Source: Allopontixanthobacter sp041552775 (GTDB lineage Bacteria > Pseudomonadota > Alphaproteobacteria > Sphingomonadales > Sphingomonadaceae). Taken from it: a DNA stretch of 64,000 bases. The stretch spans positions 1-64,000 of the forward strand of contig JBFEKH010000005.1 of the NCBI GenBank assembly GCA_041552775.1. Reading direction: 5' to 3'. Below are positions 52,666 through 61,945 of the stretch, one piece after another; within the stretch, counting starts at the first letter, position 1, and each line of letters opens with the position of its first letter. Both the position numbers and the translations under genes were made by a program. The notes under the pieces were generated by a model. It did no database searches and was not told the DNA's origin. It was given only the letters and a program-made list of their open reading frames with translations.

Positions 52666-55612
52666 TGGGCCAGCAGTTTACTCAATAGCGGCGCATCGCG
52701 GATTTGCCGATGCCCTGGTGGCGGGATTGGTCCCGCGATATGGCGAAGACGATGTCGGCCTTGCAAAGTTGACCCTACTGCTGCCAAGCACCCGCGCGAT
52801 GCGAACGGTCAGCGAGGCGTTTATCCGTCATTTCGGTGCCGCCGGTCACAGCGGGATGCTGATGCCGCGCATGGCAGTGGTTGGCGATCTCGATCTGGAC
52901 GAAACGCTGGGCAGCCTGCTCGACCCGCTGGGGGCCGCCGATATTCCGCGCAGTGTCGACCCCACCCGGCGCTGGCTGAGGCTGGCCGAATTGCTGCGCG
53001 AGGAATTGGGGAAAGACGCTCCGCGCGGCAGTGCCCTGCTGCGCATGGCACGCGATATTGCTTCGGCGATGGACCGGCTGCTGGTTGAAGATATCGGTCC
53101 CGAAGAACTGTTTGGCCAGCGCGTGCTGGATTTGCGCCCTGATCTGTCGAACCATTGGCAGGACAGCCTGCGCAACTTTGCCCGCGTGCAGGCGCGCTGG
53201 CAGGCCGAACTCGGCGCTGCGGGCGAGATCGATGCTGCTGCGCGGCGTAACCGCCTGTTCGATTTCGCTGCGGTGCGCTGGAAAGCCCGGCCGCCTGCCA
53301 CTCCGATTGTCGCCGCTGGTGTCACCAGTGCTGCACCCGCGCTGGCAAGGTTGCTGCGCGTGGTTTCCGAACTGCCGCAGGGCGCTGTTATCCTCCCCGA
53401 CCTCGATCTGGGAATGGATGATGCGGTCTGGTCCGAACTCGGTACCGCCGGTGCGCCAGACCAGGCTGGCGATCCGCCGTTTGGCCGGGGCGATGCGGTC
53501 ACCCACCCGCAATATCATTTGAAACTGCTGTTGAACCGCATGGGCATTGCCCGGGGCGAGGTGAAGCAATGGCACCGCAAGGGTATGACCGCCGCTTCGC
53601 CCGACCGGACGCATGCGATTTCATCACTGTTCCTCCCGCCGGAAGCGAGCAAGAGCTGGGTCGATCTGGACGCGGACAAGCGCCGCCTGTCCGGCGTGAA
53701 ATTGATGGAAAGCTCCGGACCGGAAGAAGAAGCGCAGGCCATCGCGCTGCTGGTGCGTGAGGCCATTGAAGAGCCCACAAAGCGGGTCAATGTGATCACG
53801 CCTGATCGCGGCTTGGCGCGCCGGATTGTCCAGCATCTGCGGCGCTGGAACATCACCGCCGACGATTCCGCTGGCCGTCCGCTCAGCGATACACCGGCAG
53901 GGCGTCTGTTTCTGCTGCTGGCGGAACTTGCGTCGGAAAATGCCGCGCCGGTGCCGTTGATGGCGGTGCTGCAACATCCGCTGGTGCAACTGGGCGAGGG
54001 GCGGCGCGAATGGTTGGTAAATACCCGCGCATTGGAACTGAAGCTACGCGGCCCCCGGCCTGCCCCCGGCCTTGGCCCGCTGGCACCGATTGCGGAGCAG
54101 GCGCAGGTCGCGGAATGGTGGCGGGGCGTTGATGCGATCCTTGCACACCTTCTGACCAGCCATGGCGAATTGCCCTTGGCGCATCTGTTGGACCAATTGT
54201 CGAGTTCGGCGGAAAGGCTGTGCGCCGATGCGATCTGGTCGCGCGAGGATGGCCGAGCGCTGGCATCGATGGTGGAGGATTTGCGGCTGCACGCACGCGA
54301 AGTCGGAACCAGAATTGAATTGCGCGAACTGCATGTAGTGCTGCGCGATGTCATGGAGCAGATTGCGGTCAGGCCGCCCTATGGCGGGCACCCCCGGGTG
54401 TCGATCTACGGCCTGCTGGAATCGCGCATGAGCCGCGCCGATCTGGTGATCTGTGCCGGACTGAACGAGGGTAGCTGGCCGGCCAATCCAGCCGCCGATC
54501 CACTGCTGGCACCGCCGGTATTGCGCGCGCTGGGAGTTCCGGGGGCGGATTTCCGCATTGGCCTTTCCGCGCACGATCTCGCCGGAGCGATGGGTACCCC
54601 CGAAGTCGTGCTCAGCCGCGCGCGCCGCGATAGCAGCGGGCCGGCGATCCCTTCGCGGTTCCTGCTGCGGGTTCAGGCGCTGCTCGGCAATGATCTGCTG
54701 TTTCGCCACCAGCTAACTTATGCGAATGATCTGGCTGCAGCGCTCGATTACGCAGAGCCGCCGATGCCTTACAAACGACCGGAACCGCAGCCCAATGCAG
54801 CGCAGCGCCTTGTCCGGATCAGTGTGACCGCGCTCGACCGGCTGCGGTCGGACCCGTATCAATTCTACGCGGGTAGTATCCTGAAACTGTCCGAACTCGA
54901 CGCGCTGGATGCGGAGCCATCGCCTGCATGGCGCGGCACCGCTGCACATGAAATTCTGCAGAAATGGCACCAATCAGGCCGCCCGATAGATGAAGTCGCG
55001 GCCGAGGTGCTTCAGCAGATGAATGCCCATCCGCTGATGCGCGCATTGTGGCGACCGCGACTGATGAAAGCGCTCGAATGGGTGGAGGACACCGTCACCG
55101 CTTTTGAAGGACGCACTCCGGCGCTGATCGAAAAATGGGGCGAGATCGAAGTCAAAGGCGTTACCATTTTCGGCAAGGCTGACCGCATCGATGCGCTGGA
55201 AAATGGCGGCCTGGCAATCGTTGATTACAAGACCGGCGGACCGCCAACCGGCAAACAGGTCAAGGCAGGCTATGCCCTGCAATTGGGGACGATCGGCCTG
55301 ATGGCAGAGCGCGGCGGCTTTCCGGGTTTGCAGGGCGAGGCGCAGAAATTCGAATATTGGTCGCTGGCGAAAAGTGACAAGAGCGAGACAGGCTTTGGCT
55401 ATATCTCCAGCCCGGTGAAGGATGGCAGAAATCGTAGTGATCTTGAGGCGGTGGACTTCTTGCCCAAGGCCGAAGATTACCTTCACGAGGCGCTCGACCG
55501 GTGGATTCTGGGAGACCAAGGCTTCACTGCCCGGCTCAATCCCGACGCGGTGACCTATAATACGTTCGACCAGCTGATGCGGCTCGACGAGTGGATGGGG
55601 CGCGAGACATGA
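52658..55612 (+). CDS. addB: double-strand break repair protein AddB
   Basis: Subunit of the AddAB helicase-nuclease that processes double-strand breaks for RecA. The 984-residue protein has an inactivated helicase-like N-terminus and a C-terminal PD-(D/E)XK nuclease domain with GKADRID and the AIVDYKTG motif. The GTG at 52658 overlaps the murU stop by eight bases; the open frame continues upstream into murU and is not used. The ATG of addA overlaps the end (ATGA), as expected for a complex made in fixed ratio. Confidence 0.93.
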   Translation: MVDGPAVYSIAAHRGFADALVAGLVPRYGEDDVGLAKLTLLLPSTRAMRTVSEAFIRHFGAAGHSGMLMPRMAVVGDLDLDETLGSLLDPLGAADIPRSVDPTRRWLRLAELLREELGKDAPRGSALLRMARDIASAMDRLLVEDIGPEELFGQRVLDLRPDLSNHWQDSLRNFARVQARWQAELGAAGEIDAAARRNRLFDFAAVRWKARPPATPIVAAGVTSAAPALARLLRVVSELPQGAVILPDLDLGMDDAVWSELGTAGAPDQAGDPPFGRGDAVTHPQYHLKLLLNRMGIARGEVKQWHRKGMTAASPDRTHAISSLFLPPEASKSWVDLDADKRRLSGVKLMESSGPEEEAQAIALLVREAIEEPTKRVNVITPDRGLARRIVQHLRRWNITADDSAGRPLSDTPAGRLFLLLAELASENAAPVPLMAVLQHPLVQLGEGRREWLVNTRALELKLRGPRPAPGLGPLAPIAEQAQVAEWWRGVDAILAHLLTSHGELPLAHLLDQLSSSAERLCADAIWSREDGRALASMVEDLRLHAREVGTRIELRELHVVLRDVMEQIAVRPPYGGHPRVSIYGLLESRMSRADLVICAGLNEGSWPANPAADPLLAPPVLRALGVPGADFRIGLSAHDLAGAMGTPEVVLSRARRDSSGPAIPSRFLLRVQALLGNDLLFRHQLTYANDLAAALDYAEPPMPYKRPEPQPNAAQRLVRISVTALDRLRSDPYQFYAGSILKLSELDALDAEPSPAWRGTAAHEILQKWHQSGRPIDEVAAEVLQQMNAHPLMRALWRPRLMKALEWVEDTVTAFEGRTPALIEKWGEIEVKGVTIFGKADRIDALENGGLAIVDYKTGGPPTGKQVKAGYALQLGTIGLMAERGGFPGLQGEAQKFEYWSLAKSDKSETGFGYISSPVKDGRNRSDLEAVDFLPKAEDYLHEALDRWILGDQGFTARLNPDAVTYNTFDQLMRLDEWMGRET

Positions 55613-58600
55613 GCGGCAAGAAGCTCGTATTTCCGCTCATCGGCAATCAGGCGCTGGCGGTTGATCCGGCTGACAGTGTGTGGCTGTCTGCCTCCGCCGG
55701 AGCCGGCAAGACACAGGTACTTTCCGCGCGGGTATTGCGCCTGCTGCTGCGCCCCGATGTCGATCCCTCGCAGATATTATGCCTGACCTTTACCAAGGCG
55801 GGGGCTGCGGAAATGTCGACTCGCGTGAATGAAGTGCTGGCCAGCTGGGTGCGGATGGACAGTGCCGCGCTGGCGGCTGACCTCAGGGCCATTGGCGAGA
55901 GTGTCGACGATGCGACGCAATCCCGCGCGCGGACCTTGTTTGCCAGCGTGCTGGACAGTCCCGGCGGCGGATTGCGGATCGATACCATCCATGCGTTCTC
56001 GCAATGGCTGCTCGCGGCATTTCCCGAAGAAGCCGGATTGGTCCCCGGAACGCGCCCGATGGAAGACCGCGACCGCGACCTGCTCGCCCATGAAGTACTG
56101 GCCACAATGCTGGTCGATTGTGCGGAATGCGGTGAGGAAGCGCTGCTGGAAGCGCTGGCAAGGCTCAGCGTGCGGATGGGCGCTGACGGGGTGCGGGCCT
56201 GGCTAATGCGCTGCGCCGGTGCGCGCGATGCGTGGTTTGGCCCCGGCAGCTGGCAGGAACCGTTGGAAGGAAACGTGCGGCGGTTGCTGGGGCTGGCAGA
56301 AGATGCCGGGCCGGAAAGTGTCGCTGCGCTGTGCTGCGACGATGTTTTTGATGTGCGTTCGTTAAGACAGTGCCTCGCGGCAAACCTCGAATGGGCGACT
56401 GCGACAGGCCGGAAAACAGCGTCAGCGGTCGAGGCATGGCTCGCTAGCGATCTTGCTGGCCGGGCAGATTGCTTGGCTAGTCTAAATGAGGCTTTGTTCA
56501 CCCAGAAGGGCGAAATTCGTTCACTTTCAAATTTGGCGAAAAAGACACCAGATTATGGTGAATTCGCCACTCGTGTGCAGGAATCTCTGGGCAAGGTTTG
56601 CGAAGTGCAAGCCTTGCTGGACCTCGTTCAGTTCCTCGTCCCTGCATTGCTTGTTGGCCGCCGCTTTGCATTGCGGTGGGACGAAGCGAAGACACGCGAA
56701 GGCTTTATCGATTTCGACGACCAGATTCGCCAGGCGGCGGCCTTGCTGTCACGGTCCGACCTGTCGGAATGGATCCGCTACAAGCTCGACCGGCGTTTCG
56801 ATCACCTCCTGATCGACGAGGCGCAGGATACCAACGAAGCGCAATGGTCGATTATCCGCGCCCTGACGGGTGATTTCTTCGCAGGTCTTGGCCAGAGAGA
56901 GGATAAATTGCGGACCATTTTCGTGGTCGGTGATTACAAGCAGGCAATCTTCCGGTTCCAGGGCACCAGTCCGGAGAATTTCGAGCGCAACCGCGAACAT
57001 TTTGCCTCAATCATGGCGGATGCGCGTGCGAATGCGGACCGGCTGCGCGAACGGATCGGCGCGCGCGACCTGCTTAGTATCGGGCTCGGGCGGTCTTACC
57101 GGACAGCGCAGCCGGTACTCGAATTTGTCGACCGCGCCATCACCGCTATCGGGCACGAACAATTCGGGCTGTCGGACAATCCAAGCCGCCACGAAGGGGA
57201 CGACCGCCCAGGCGAGGTGGTTTTGTGGAAGCCGGTCGATAACCAGCCGGACGATGAGGAAGCGGAAGATTCGCCGGAAAGCTGGGTGTCCGAACCCGAA
57301 CGCCGCATGGCCGACAAGATTGCCGAGCAAATCCAGCTCTGGCTGAGAAACGGCTATCCGTTGGTCAAGGGCAGGCGGCGCAATGCCGGGCCGGGGGATA
57401 TCATGGTGCTGGTCCGGCGGCGACGCGAATTGGCTGGATTGGTTGTGGCGCGTCTGCACGCGGCCGGGGTCCCTGTTGCGGGGGTTGACCGGCTGAGGCT
57501 GGGCGCGCCGCTGGCGGTCAAGGATTTGATGGCTGCCCTGCGTTTTGCGGTCCAGCCGAATGACGACCTCAGCCTTGCCAATTGGTTGGTCTCGCCGCTT
57601 GGCGGGTGGAGCCAGCAGGATCTGCTCGACCACGGATACCGGCCCGATAAGATGCGGCTGTGGGATCATATGCGGCGCAGTAATCATCCGCTCGTGGCCG
57701 AAACCTGCGAGCGGCTGCGCGATCTGCTGCGCCTTGCGGATTACGAATTGCCACAGGCAATGCTGCACTGGATGCTGACCGGGCCGTGGCAGGGAAGGCG
57801 AGGGCTGATCGCCCGGCTAGGCCGCGATGCCAATGATCCGATCGACGAATTGCTCAACGCCGCGGCCAATTATGCCGGGGCGCATACCGCCAGCCTGCAG
57901 GGTTTCATCCAGTGGTTCGAATCCGGCGAGGGCGAGTTGAAACGCGAGGCGGGGGCCAGCGAAGGCCTGGTCCGGGTCATGACGGTTCATGGATCGAAAG
58001 GGCTGCAGGCACCCATCGTGATTCTGGCGGATGCCACGGGGAATCCCGACAAGTCTCCGGTTCGCGGGCTGACATTGGAAGAAGGTGGCAGGACTGTTCC
58101 GCTACCGCCGCTGAGCGGTGACGAAAAGGTCGGCCCGATAGCCGAGGCGGAAGCGATTGCGGCAGCGGAAGAGCGGCAGGAACATTGGCGCCTGCTCTAT
58201 GTTGCGATCACCCGGGCAGAAGAAGCACTGTTTATCGGCGGCGCACTGGGCAAGTCCGAAGACTCGCCTGCGCCCGATAGCTGGTATGCCCGGCTCGCGC
58301 CCCTGTGTCAGGATAATGCCGAGGATGATCCGGTGTGGGGCGAACGCATGACCTGCGGCCAGCGGCCAGACCCGATAACCGAGGTGGTCAGAGAGCTGAC
58401 CCAAGGCCGCTTAGAATTGCCGACATGGGCTGCGACGCCGATTGGCCCCGAACCACGCCCGCCTCGCCCGCTTGCGCCATCGTCTGCTGGCGGAGAGCAG
58501 GGCGCCGATCCGCCGCTGCCGCCGGAAATTGCCCGTGAAGCTGCGCGCCGTGGCGTGCTGATCCACAGCTTGCTGGAACGGCTGCCCGATGTGGCCGCCG

Positions 58601-59076
58601 ATGTGCGCGAGGCTTCTGCGCGCGCATGGCTCGTTCGGCAGGCCGCCGATTTGCCGGACGCTATTCGCGAGGAGATGCTCGTTTCTGCGCTGGCTGTCCT
58701 GTCCACTCCGGAATTTGCCGATATCTTCTCGTCCGCTGCCTTGACCGAAGTGCCGCTTGCAGCGGTCGTGGAAGGCCAGGTAATTGCCGGCACGGCGGAT
58801 AGGCTGCTGATCACAGCAGATTCGGTAACCGTGGTTGATTTCAAGACTGCCCGCCGCCCGCCAACCGGGCTGGACGATGTTCCGAAGTCGACTTTGCAGC
58901 AAATGAGCGCATATGCGGCGGCGCTGGCAGAAATTTATCCGGGGCGGACCATCGGTGCGGCGTTGCTGTATACGCAAACCCCTTTGCTGGTGCCGATCCC
59001 GGCTGAAATTCTGGCGCAAAACAAACCCCGATTGTCTACCGCGCAGGAAAGCTTTTCACATCTGCTGCTTGAGTGA
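55609..59076 (+). CDS. addA: double-strand break repair helicase AddA
   Basis: UvrD-type helicase and nuclease partner of AddB. The 1155-residue protein has the Walker A motif SASAGAGKT near residue 30, LIDEAQDTNEAQW (motif II), the VVGDYKQAIFRFQG motif III, a C-terminal helicase motif LLYVAITRAEE, and a terminal RecB-like nuclease with the VVDFKTARRP motif. The start overlaps addB by four bases. It closes the operon that begins with the DivL-like kinase; trxA follows after 46 bases. Confidence 0.95.
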   Translation: MSGKKLVFPLIGNQALAVDPADSVWLSASAGAGKTQVLSARVLRLLLRPDVDPSQILCLTFTKAGAAEMSTRVNEVLASWVRMDSAALAADLRAIGESVDDATQSRARTLFASVLDSPGGGLRIDTIHAFSQWLLAAFPEEAGLVPGTRPMEDRDRDLLAHEVLATMLVDCAECGEEALLEALARLSVRMGADGVRAWLMRCAGARDAWFGPGSWQEPLEGNVRRLLGLAEDAGPESVAALCCDDVFDVRSLRQCLAANLEWATATGRKTASAVEAWLASDLAGRADCLASLNEALFTQKGEIRSLSNLAKKTPDYGEFATRVQESLGKVCEVQALLDLVQFLVPALLVGRRFALRWDEAKTREGFIDFDDQIRQAAALLSRSDLSEWIRYKLDRRFDHLLIDEAQDTNEAQWSIIRALTGDFFAGLGQREDKLRTIFVVGDYKQAIFRFQGTSPENFERNREHFASIMADARANADRLRERIGARDLLSIGLGRSYRTAQPVLEFVDRAITAIGHEQFGLSDNPSRHEGDDRPGEVVLWKPVDNQPDDEEAEDSPESWVSEPERRMADKIAEQIQLWLRNGYPLVKGRRRNAGPGDIMVLVRRRRELAGLVVARLHAAGVPVAGVDRLRLGAPLAVKDLMAALRFAVQPNDDLSLANWLVSPLGGWSQQDLLDHGYRPDKMRLWDHMRRSNHPLVAETCERLRDLLRLADYELPQAMLHWMLTGPWQGRRGLIARLGRDANDPIDELLNAAANYAGAHTASLQGFIQWFESGEGELKREAGASEGLVRVMTVHGSKGLQAPIVILADATGNPDKSPVRGLTLEEGGRTVPLPPLSGDEKVGPIAEAEAIAAAEERQEHWRLLYVAITRAEEALFIGGALGKSEDSPAPDSWYARLAPLCQDNAEDDPVWGERMTCGQRPDPITEVVRELTQGRLELPTWAATPIGPEPRPPRPLAPSSAGGEQGADPPLPPEIAREAARRGVLIHSLLERLPDVAADVREASARAWLVRQAADLPDAIREEMLVSALAVLSTPEFADIFSSAALTEVPLAAVVEGQVIAGTADRLLITADSVTVVDFKTARRPPTGLDDVPKSTLQQMSAYAAALAEIYPGRTIGAALLYTQTPLLVPIPAEILAQNKPRLSTAQESFSHLLLE

Positions 59077-59122
59077 AATCCAACAGCGCCTACGTTAGGG
59101 CCAACAGATAAGGAGATTACCC

Positions 59123-59443
59123 ATGGCGACAATCAATGTCACCGACGACAGTTTCAAGGCCGACGTACTCGAATCCGGCAAGCCCGTACTGGTGGACTTC
59201 TGGGCTGAATGGTGCGGCCCGTGCAAGATGATCGCCCCCGCGCTGGAGGAAATCAGCGATGAATTGGCTGACAAGGTGACGATCGCCAAAATGGATATCA
59301 TGGAAAACACCGGCATTCCCGGCGAAATCGGCGTTCAGTCGATCCCGCTGATGGTGCTGTTCAAGGATGGCAAGGCGGTCGCCCAGAAACTCGGCGCCGC
59401 GCCCAAGGGTCAGCTTAAGACCTGGCTGGAATCGGTGCTTTAA
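59123..59443 (+). CDS. trxA: thioredoxin
   Basis: A 106-residue thioredoxin that supplies electrons to reductases and peroxidases and is itself reduced by TrxB. The active site WCGPC has cysteines 31 and 34, and the cis-proline occurs in QSIPLM. An AAGGAG precedes the ATG. It ends in an overlap of four bases with the convergent inositol-monophosphatase-family gene. Confidence 0.96.
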   Translation: MATINVTDDSFKADVLESGKPVLVDFWAEWCGPCKMIAPALEEISDELADKVTIAKMDIMENTGIPGEIGVQSIPLMVLFKDGKAVAQKLGAAPKGQLKTWLESVL

Positions 59444-60261
59444 GACCTCGAATCACTAGACATCCCGTTCAGCCGATCCGCCAGTTGTTCGAATAATTCC
59501 GGCGTGGCCGCACCGATCAAACCGGTGCGGCCATGTTCGTCCACACGGTAGGGCGAACCGTCCAGTCGTGCCGCTTTACCACCTGCTTCATTTAGCCACA
59601 AAGCGCCTGCCGCATGGTCCCAAGCCAGCGTGCGTTCGAAAATGGACACATCATTGATCCCCAGTGCAAGCCGCGGATATTGCTCGGCGGCGCAGCGCGG
59701 AATATCGACCATCGTGTAGTGCGGCGCGATTTGTTCCATGACGGCTGCACGCTGCGCCGGGTCCATGAACACGGTCGATATCGCCGCTATCGGCGGGTCC
59801 TGTCCGGTGGTGCGCGCGCTGATTTTCTCGTTGCCGATGAACGCTCCTTTGCCGTGATGGGCGATGCACAGGCGATCGGACAGGCAATCGTAAATCCAGC
59901 CAGTGTGCGCTTCCCCTGCTGATGCCATAGCGATCAGAATGCCGAAGGGCGGCTTGCCCGCAGCGAAATTATTGGTTCCGTCCAGCGGATCGACGATCCA
60001 GCAATCGCCGGAGAGCCTTTCAAGAACGGAAGCATCGTCATGCGCGGCCTCTTCGCCGACAATGGCCAAGCCGGGGATGATTTTTGCCAGACCTTCGCTT
60101 AACATTTCTTCCGCTGCATGATCGGCGATGGTCACGACATCATCCGCAGCCTTGTTGGTGATCTGGTGGTTGGCGAGGGCCTGATAATGCGGCAGGATTG
60201 CCTTCCGCGATACTTCGGCCAGCAGGGAATGCATCGCCATGTGCAAGGCATCCGGCGTCAC
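59440..60261 (-). CDS. inositol monophosphatase family protein
   Basis: A 273-residue lithium-sensitive phosphatase of the IMPase family. The metal-binding motifs are the VGEEAAHD motif, IVDPLDGTNNF, and a C-terminal WDHAAGALWLNEAGG. Known activities in the family include inositol-1-phosphate, histidinol-phosphate (HisN) and 3'-phosphoadenosine-5'-phosphate (CysQ) hydrolysis; the sequence does not decide between them. The GTG start overlaps the argJ stop (GTGA), so the gene is coupled to arginine biosynthesis, at least in expression. Confidence 0.9.
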   Translation of the reverse strand: MTPDALHMAMHSLLAEVSRKAILPHYQALANHQITNKAADDVVTIADHAAEEMLSEGLAKIIPGLAIVGEEAAHDDASVLERLSGDCWIVDPLDGTNNFAAGKPPFGILIAMASAGEAHTGWIYDCLSDRLCIAHHGKGAFIGNEKISARTTGQDPPIAAISTVFMDPAQRAAVMEQIAPHYTMVDIPRCAAEQYPRLALGINDVSIFERTLAWDHAAGALWLNEAGGKAARLDGSPYRVDEHGRTGLIGAATPELFEQLADRLNGMSSDSRS

Positions 60262-61484
60262 GATCGGTAATCCGCATTGATGTCGATATATCCATGCGTC
60301 AGATCGCAGGTCCAGACAGTAGCTTTGCCGCTGCCGATGCCCAGATCGACCTCGACAGTGATGTCGCTACCCATGAGATGCGCGGCCACTGGTGCCTCGT
60401 CATAATTGGCCAGGGGCTGTCCATCGCGTGCGGCCCACACCCCGCCGAAGCCGATCGACAGTGTGTCGCGGTCCGCCGGTTCGCCGGCCTTGCCCACTGC
60501 CATGACCACGCGGCCCCAATTTGCATCCTCGCCCGCGATAGCGGTTTTCACGAGCGGCGAATTGGCGATCGAGAGTCCGACTTTATGCGCGCTTTCGTCC
60601 GATGCGGCGCCGGTCACACGGATTTCGATGAATTTCCGGGCGCCTTCGCCGTCGCGCACCACCAGATGCGCCAATTGGCGGCAGACATCGTGCAGCGCGG
60701 CGGCGAATGCGTCTGCCCCGGCATCGTCGAAGCTGGTCAACGGCGTATTGCCCGCTTTGCCGGTCGCGAATGCGAGCACAGTGTCGCTGGTGGAAGTGTC
60801 GCTATCCACCGTGATGCAGGAAAATGTCTTCGTATTGCTGGCGCTCAGCAATGCCTGCAGGAATTCCGGTGCAATTGCTGCGTCGGTGAAAATATAGCCC
60901 AGCATCGTCGCCATATCGGGCGCGATCATGCCGCTGCCCTTGATGATCGCCGACAGTTCAACGCGCTTGCCGCCCACCATGGCAGAGGCGGTGGCACCTT
61001 TCGCGAAAGTATCCGTGGTCGCGATAGTGTTCGCGGCATCTTCCCAGCTGCACGGGGCGCTATCGACTACCGCAGCGATCCCGGCGCGCGCCTTGTCCTT
61101 GGGCAGGGGCACTCCGATTACCCCGGTGGAGGATACGAAGACTTCCGATGGTTCGCAACCGAGATGCACGGAAACCTGCGCCATGATCTGTTCCACAGCC
61201 TCGCGCCCGCGGTGGCCGGTAAAGGCATTGGCATTGCCCGCATTGACCACCAGAGCGCGCGCGCTACCGGTCTTGACCTGTTCGCGGCCCATTTCCACTT
61301 CGGTGGAGGGGCAAGCGCTACGGGTGAAGACGCCCGCCACACTGGTTCCCTCGGCCAGTTCGACGTAGGTTAGGTCGGCCCGGTCCCAATCCTTGTACCG
61401 CGCACGGGCAATGTGCAAAGTTACGCCTGCGATGTCGGGCATATCAGGGAAGGGCAGGGCGAGCGGCGAGCGGGTAAGGTCCAT
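60258..61484 (-). CDS. argJ: glutamate N-acetyltransferase / ornithine acetyltransferase
   Basis: Recycles the acetyl group from N-acetylornithine to glutamate in arginine synthesis, and in bifunctional forms also uses acetyl-CoA. The 408-residue protein has the autocleavage region KGSGMIAPDMATMLG, in which the threonine becomes the new N-terminal nucleophile of the beta chain, and the VVNAGNANAFTG segment of the alpha chain. The ATG at 61484 is preferred; the longer frame has no family resemblance. Confidence 0.95.
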   Translation of the reverse strand: MDLTRSPLALPFPDMPDIAGVTLHIARARYKDWDRADLTYVELAEGTSVAGVFTRSACPSTEVEMGREQVKTGSARALVVNAGNANAFTGHRGREAVEQIMAQVSVHLGCEPSEVFVSSTGVIGVPLPKDKARAGIAAVVDSAPCSWEDAANTIATTDTFAKGATASAMVGGKRVELSAIIKGSGMIAPDMATMLGYIFTDAAIAPEFLQALLSASNTKTFSCITVDSDTSTSDTVLAFATGKAGNTPLTSFDDAGADAFAAALHDVCRQLAHLVVRDGEGARKFIEIRVTGAASDESAHKVGLSIANSPLVKTAIAGEDANWGRVVMAVGKAGEPADRDTLSIGFGGVWAARDGQPLANYDEAPVAAHLMGSDITVEVDLGIGSGKATVWTCDLTHGYIDINADYRS

Positions 61485-61569
61485 GGCCGCCCATCTACTG
61501 CGCCGATCAAGCCACGTAAATGCGTTTGCGAGTGGACTAATTAACCCAAACTCCCTATCTGAGGGGGCT

Positions 61570-61842
61570 ATGTTTCGCCGTCTTCTAACCTGCCTTGCGC
61601 TCATCACCGGCCTCGCGGCTGCGGGTGCGCCTGCCAATGCGGCGGTGCTGGATGCTTTGAGCGAGCAGGTCAGCGCGTCCAGCGCGCCATGCCAGCAGAG
61701 CAATCAGTCGCAATGTGAATGCGTGGTTCAACCGGCCACCAGCCCGTCCAAGGGCGACCCGATCAAGGTTTGCAAGGTTCGCAAGCCCGTCGTGGTGTAT
61801 ATCCCCACCGTCTATTTCGGGGCCGACCGCGCTTACGAATAG
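61570..61842 (+). CDS. small secreted protein with four cysteines
   Basis: A 90-residue protein with a clear signal peptide (hydrophobic core LLTCLALITGLAAAG, likely cleavage after APANA), leaving a mature part of about 65 residues with four cysteines, rich in serine and glutamine, and ending in a hydrophobic VVVYIPTVYFG strand. A GAGGGGG precedes the ATG. I do not recognise a family. It is alone, between argJ and secA on opposite strands to argJ. Confidence 0.65.
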   Translation: MFRRLLTCLALITGLAAAGAPANAAVLDALSEQVSASSAPCQQSNQSQCECVVQPATSPSKGDPIKVCKVRKPVVVYIPTVYFGADRAYE

Positions 61843-61945
61843 CGCCGGATATTTTTCCAATATCTAGCTTTGCAGCCGTGCGCAGCAGATGCGCCATCGG
61901 CGGATTTTTCCCGATAATTACCGGCCCGACAGGACCTTATATTTC

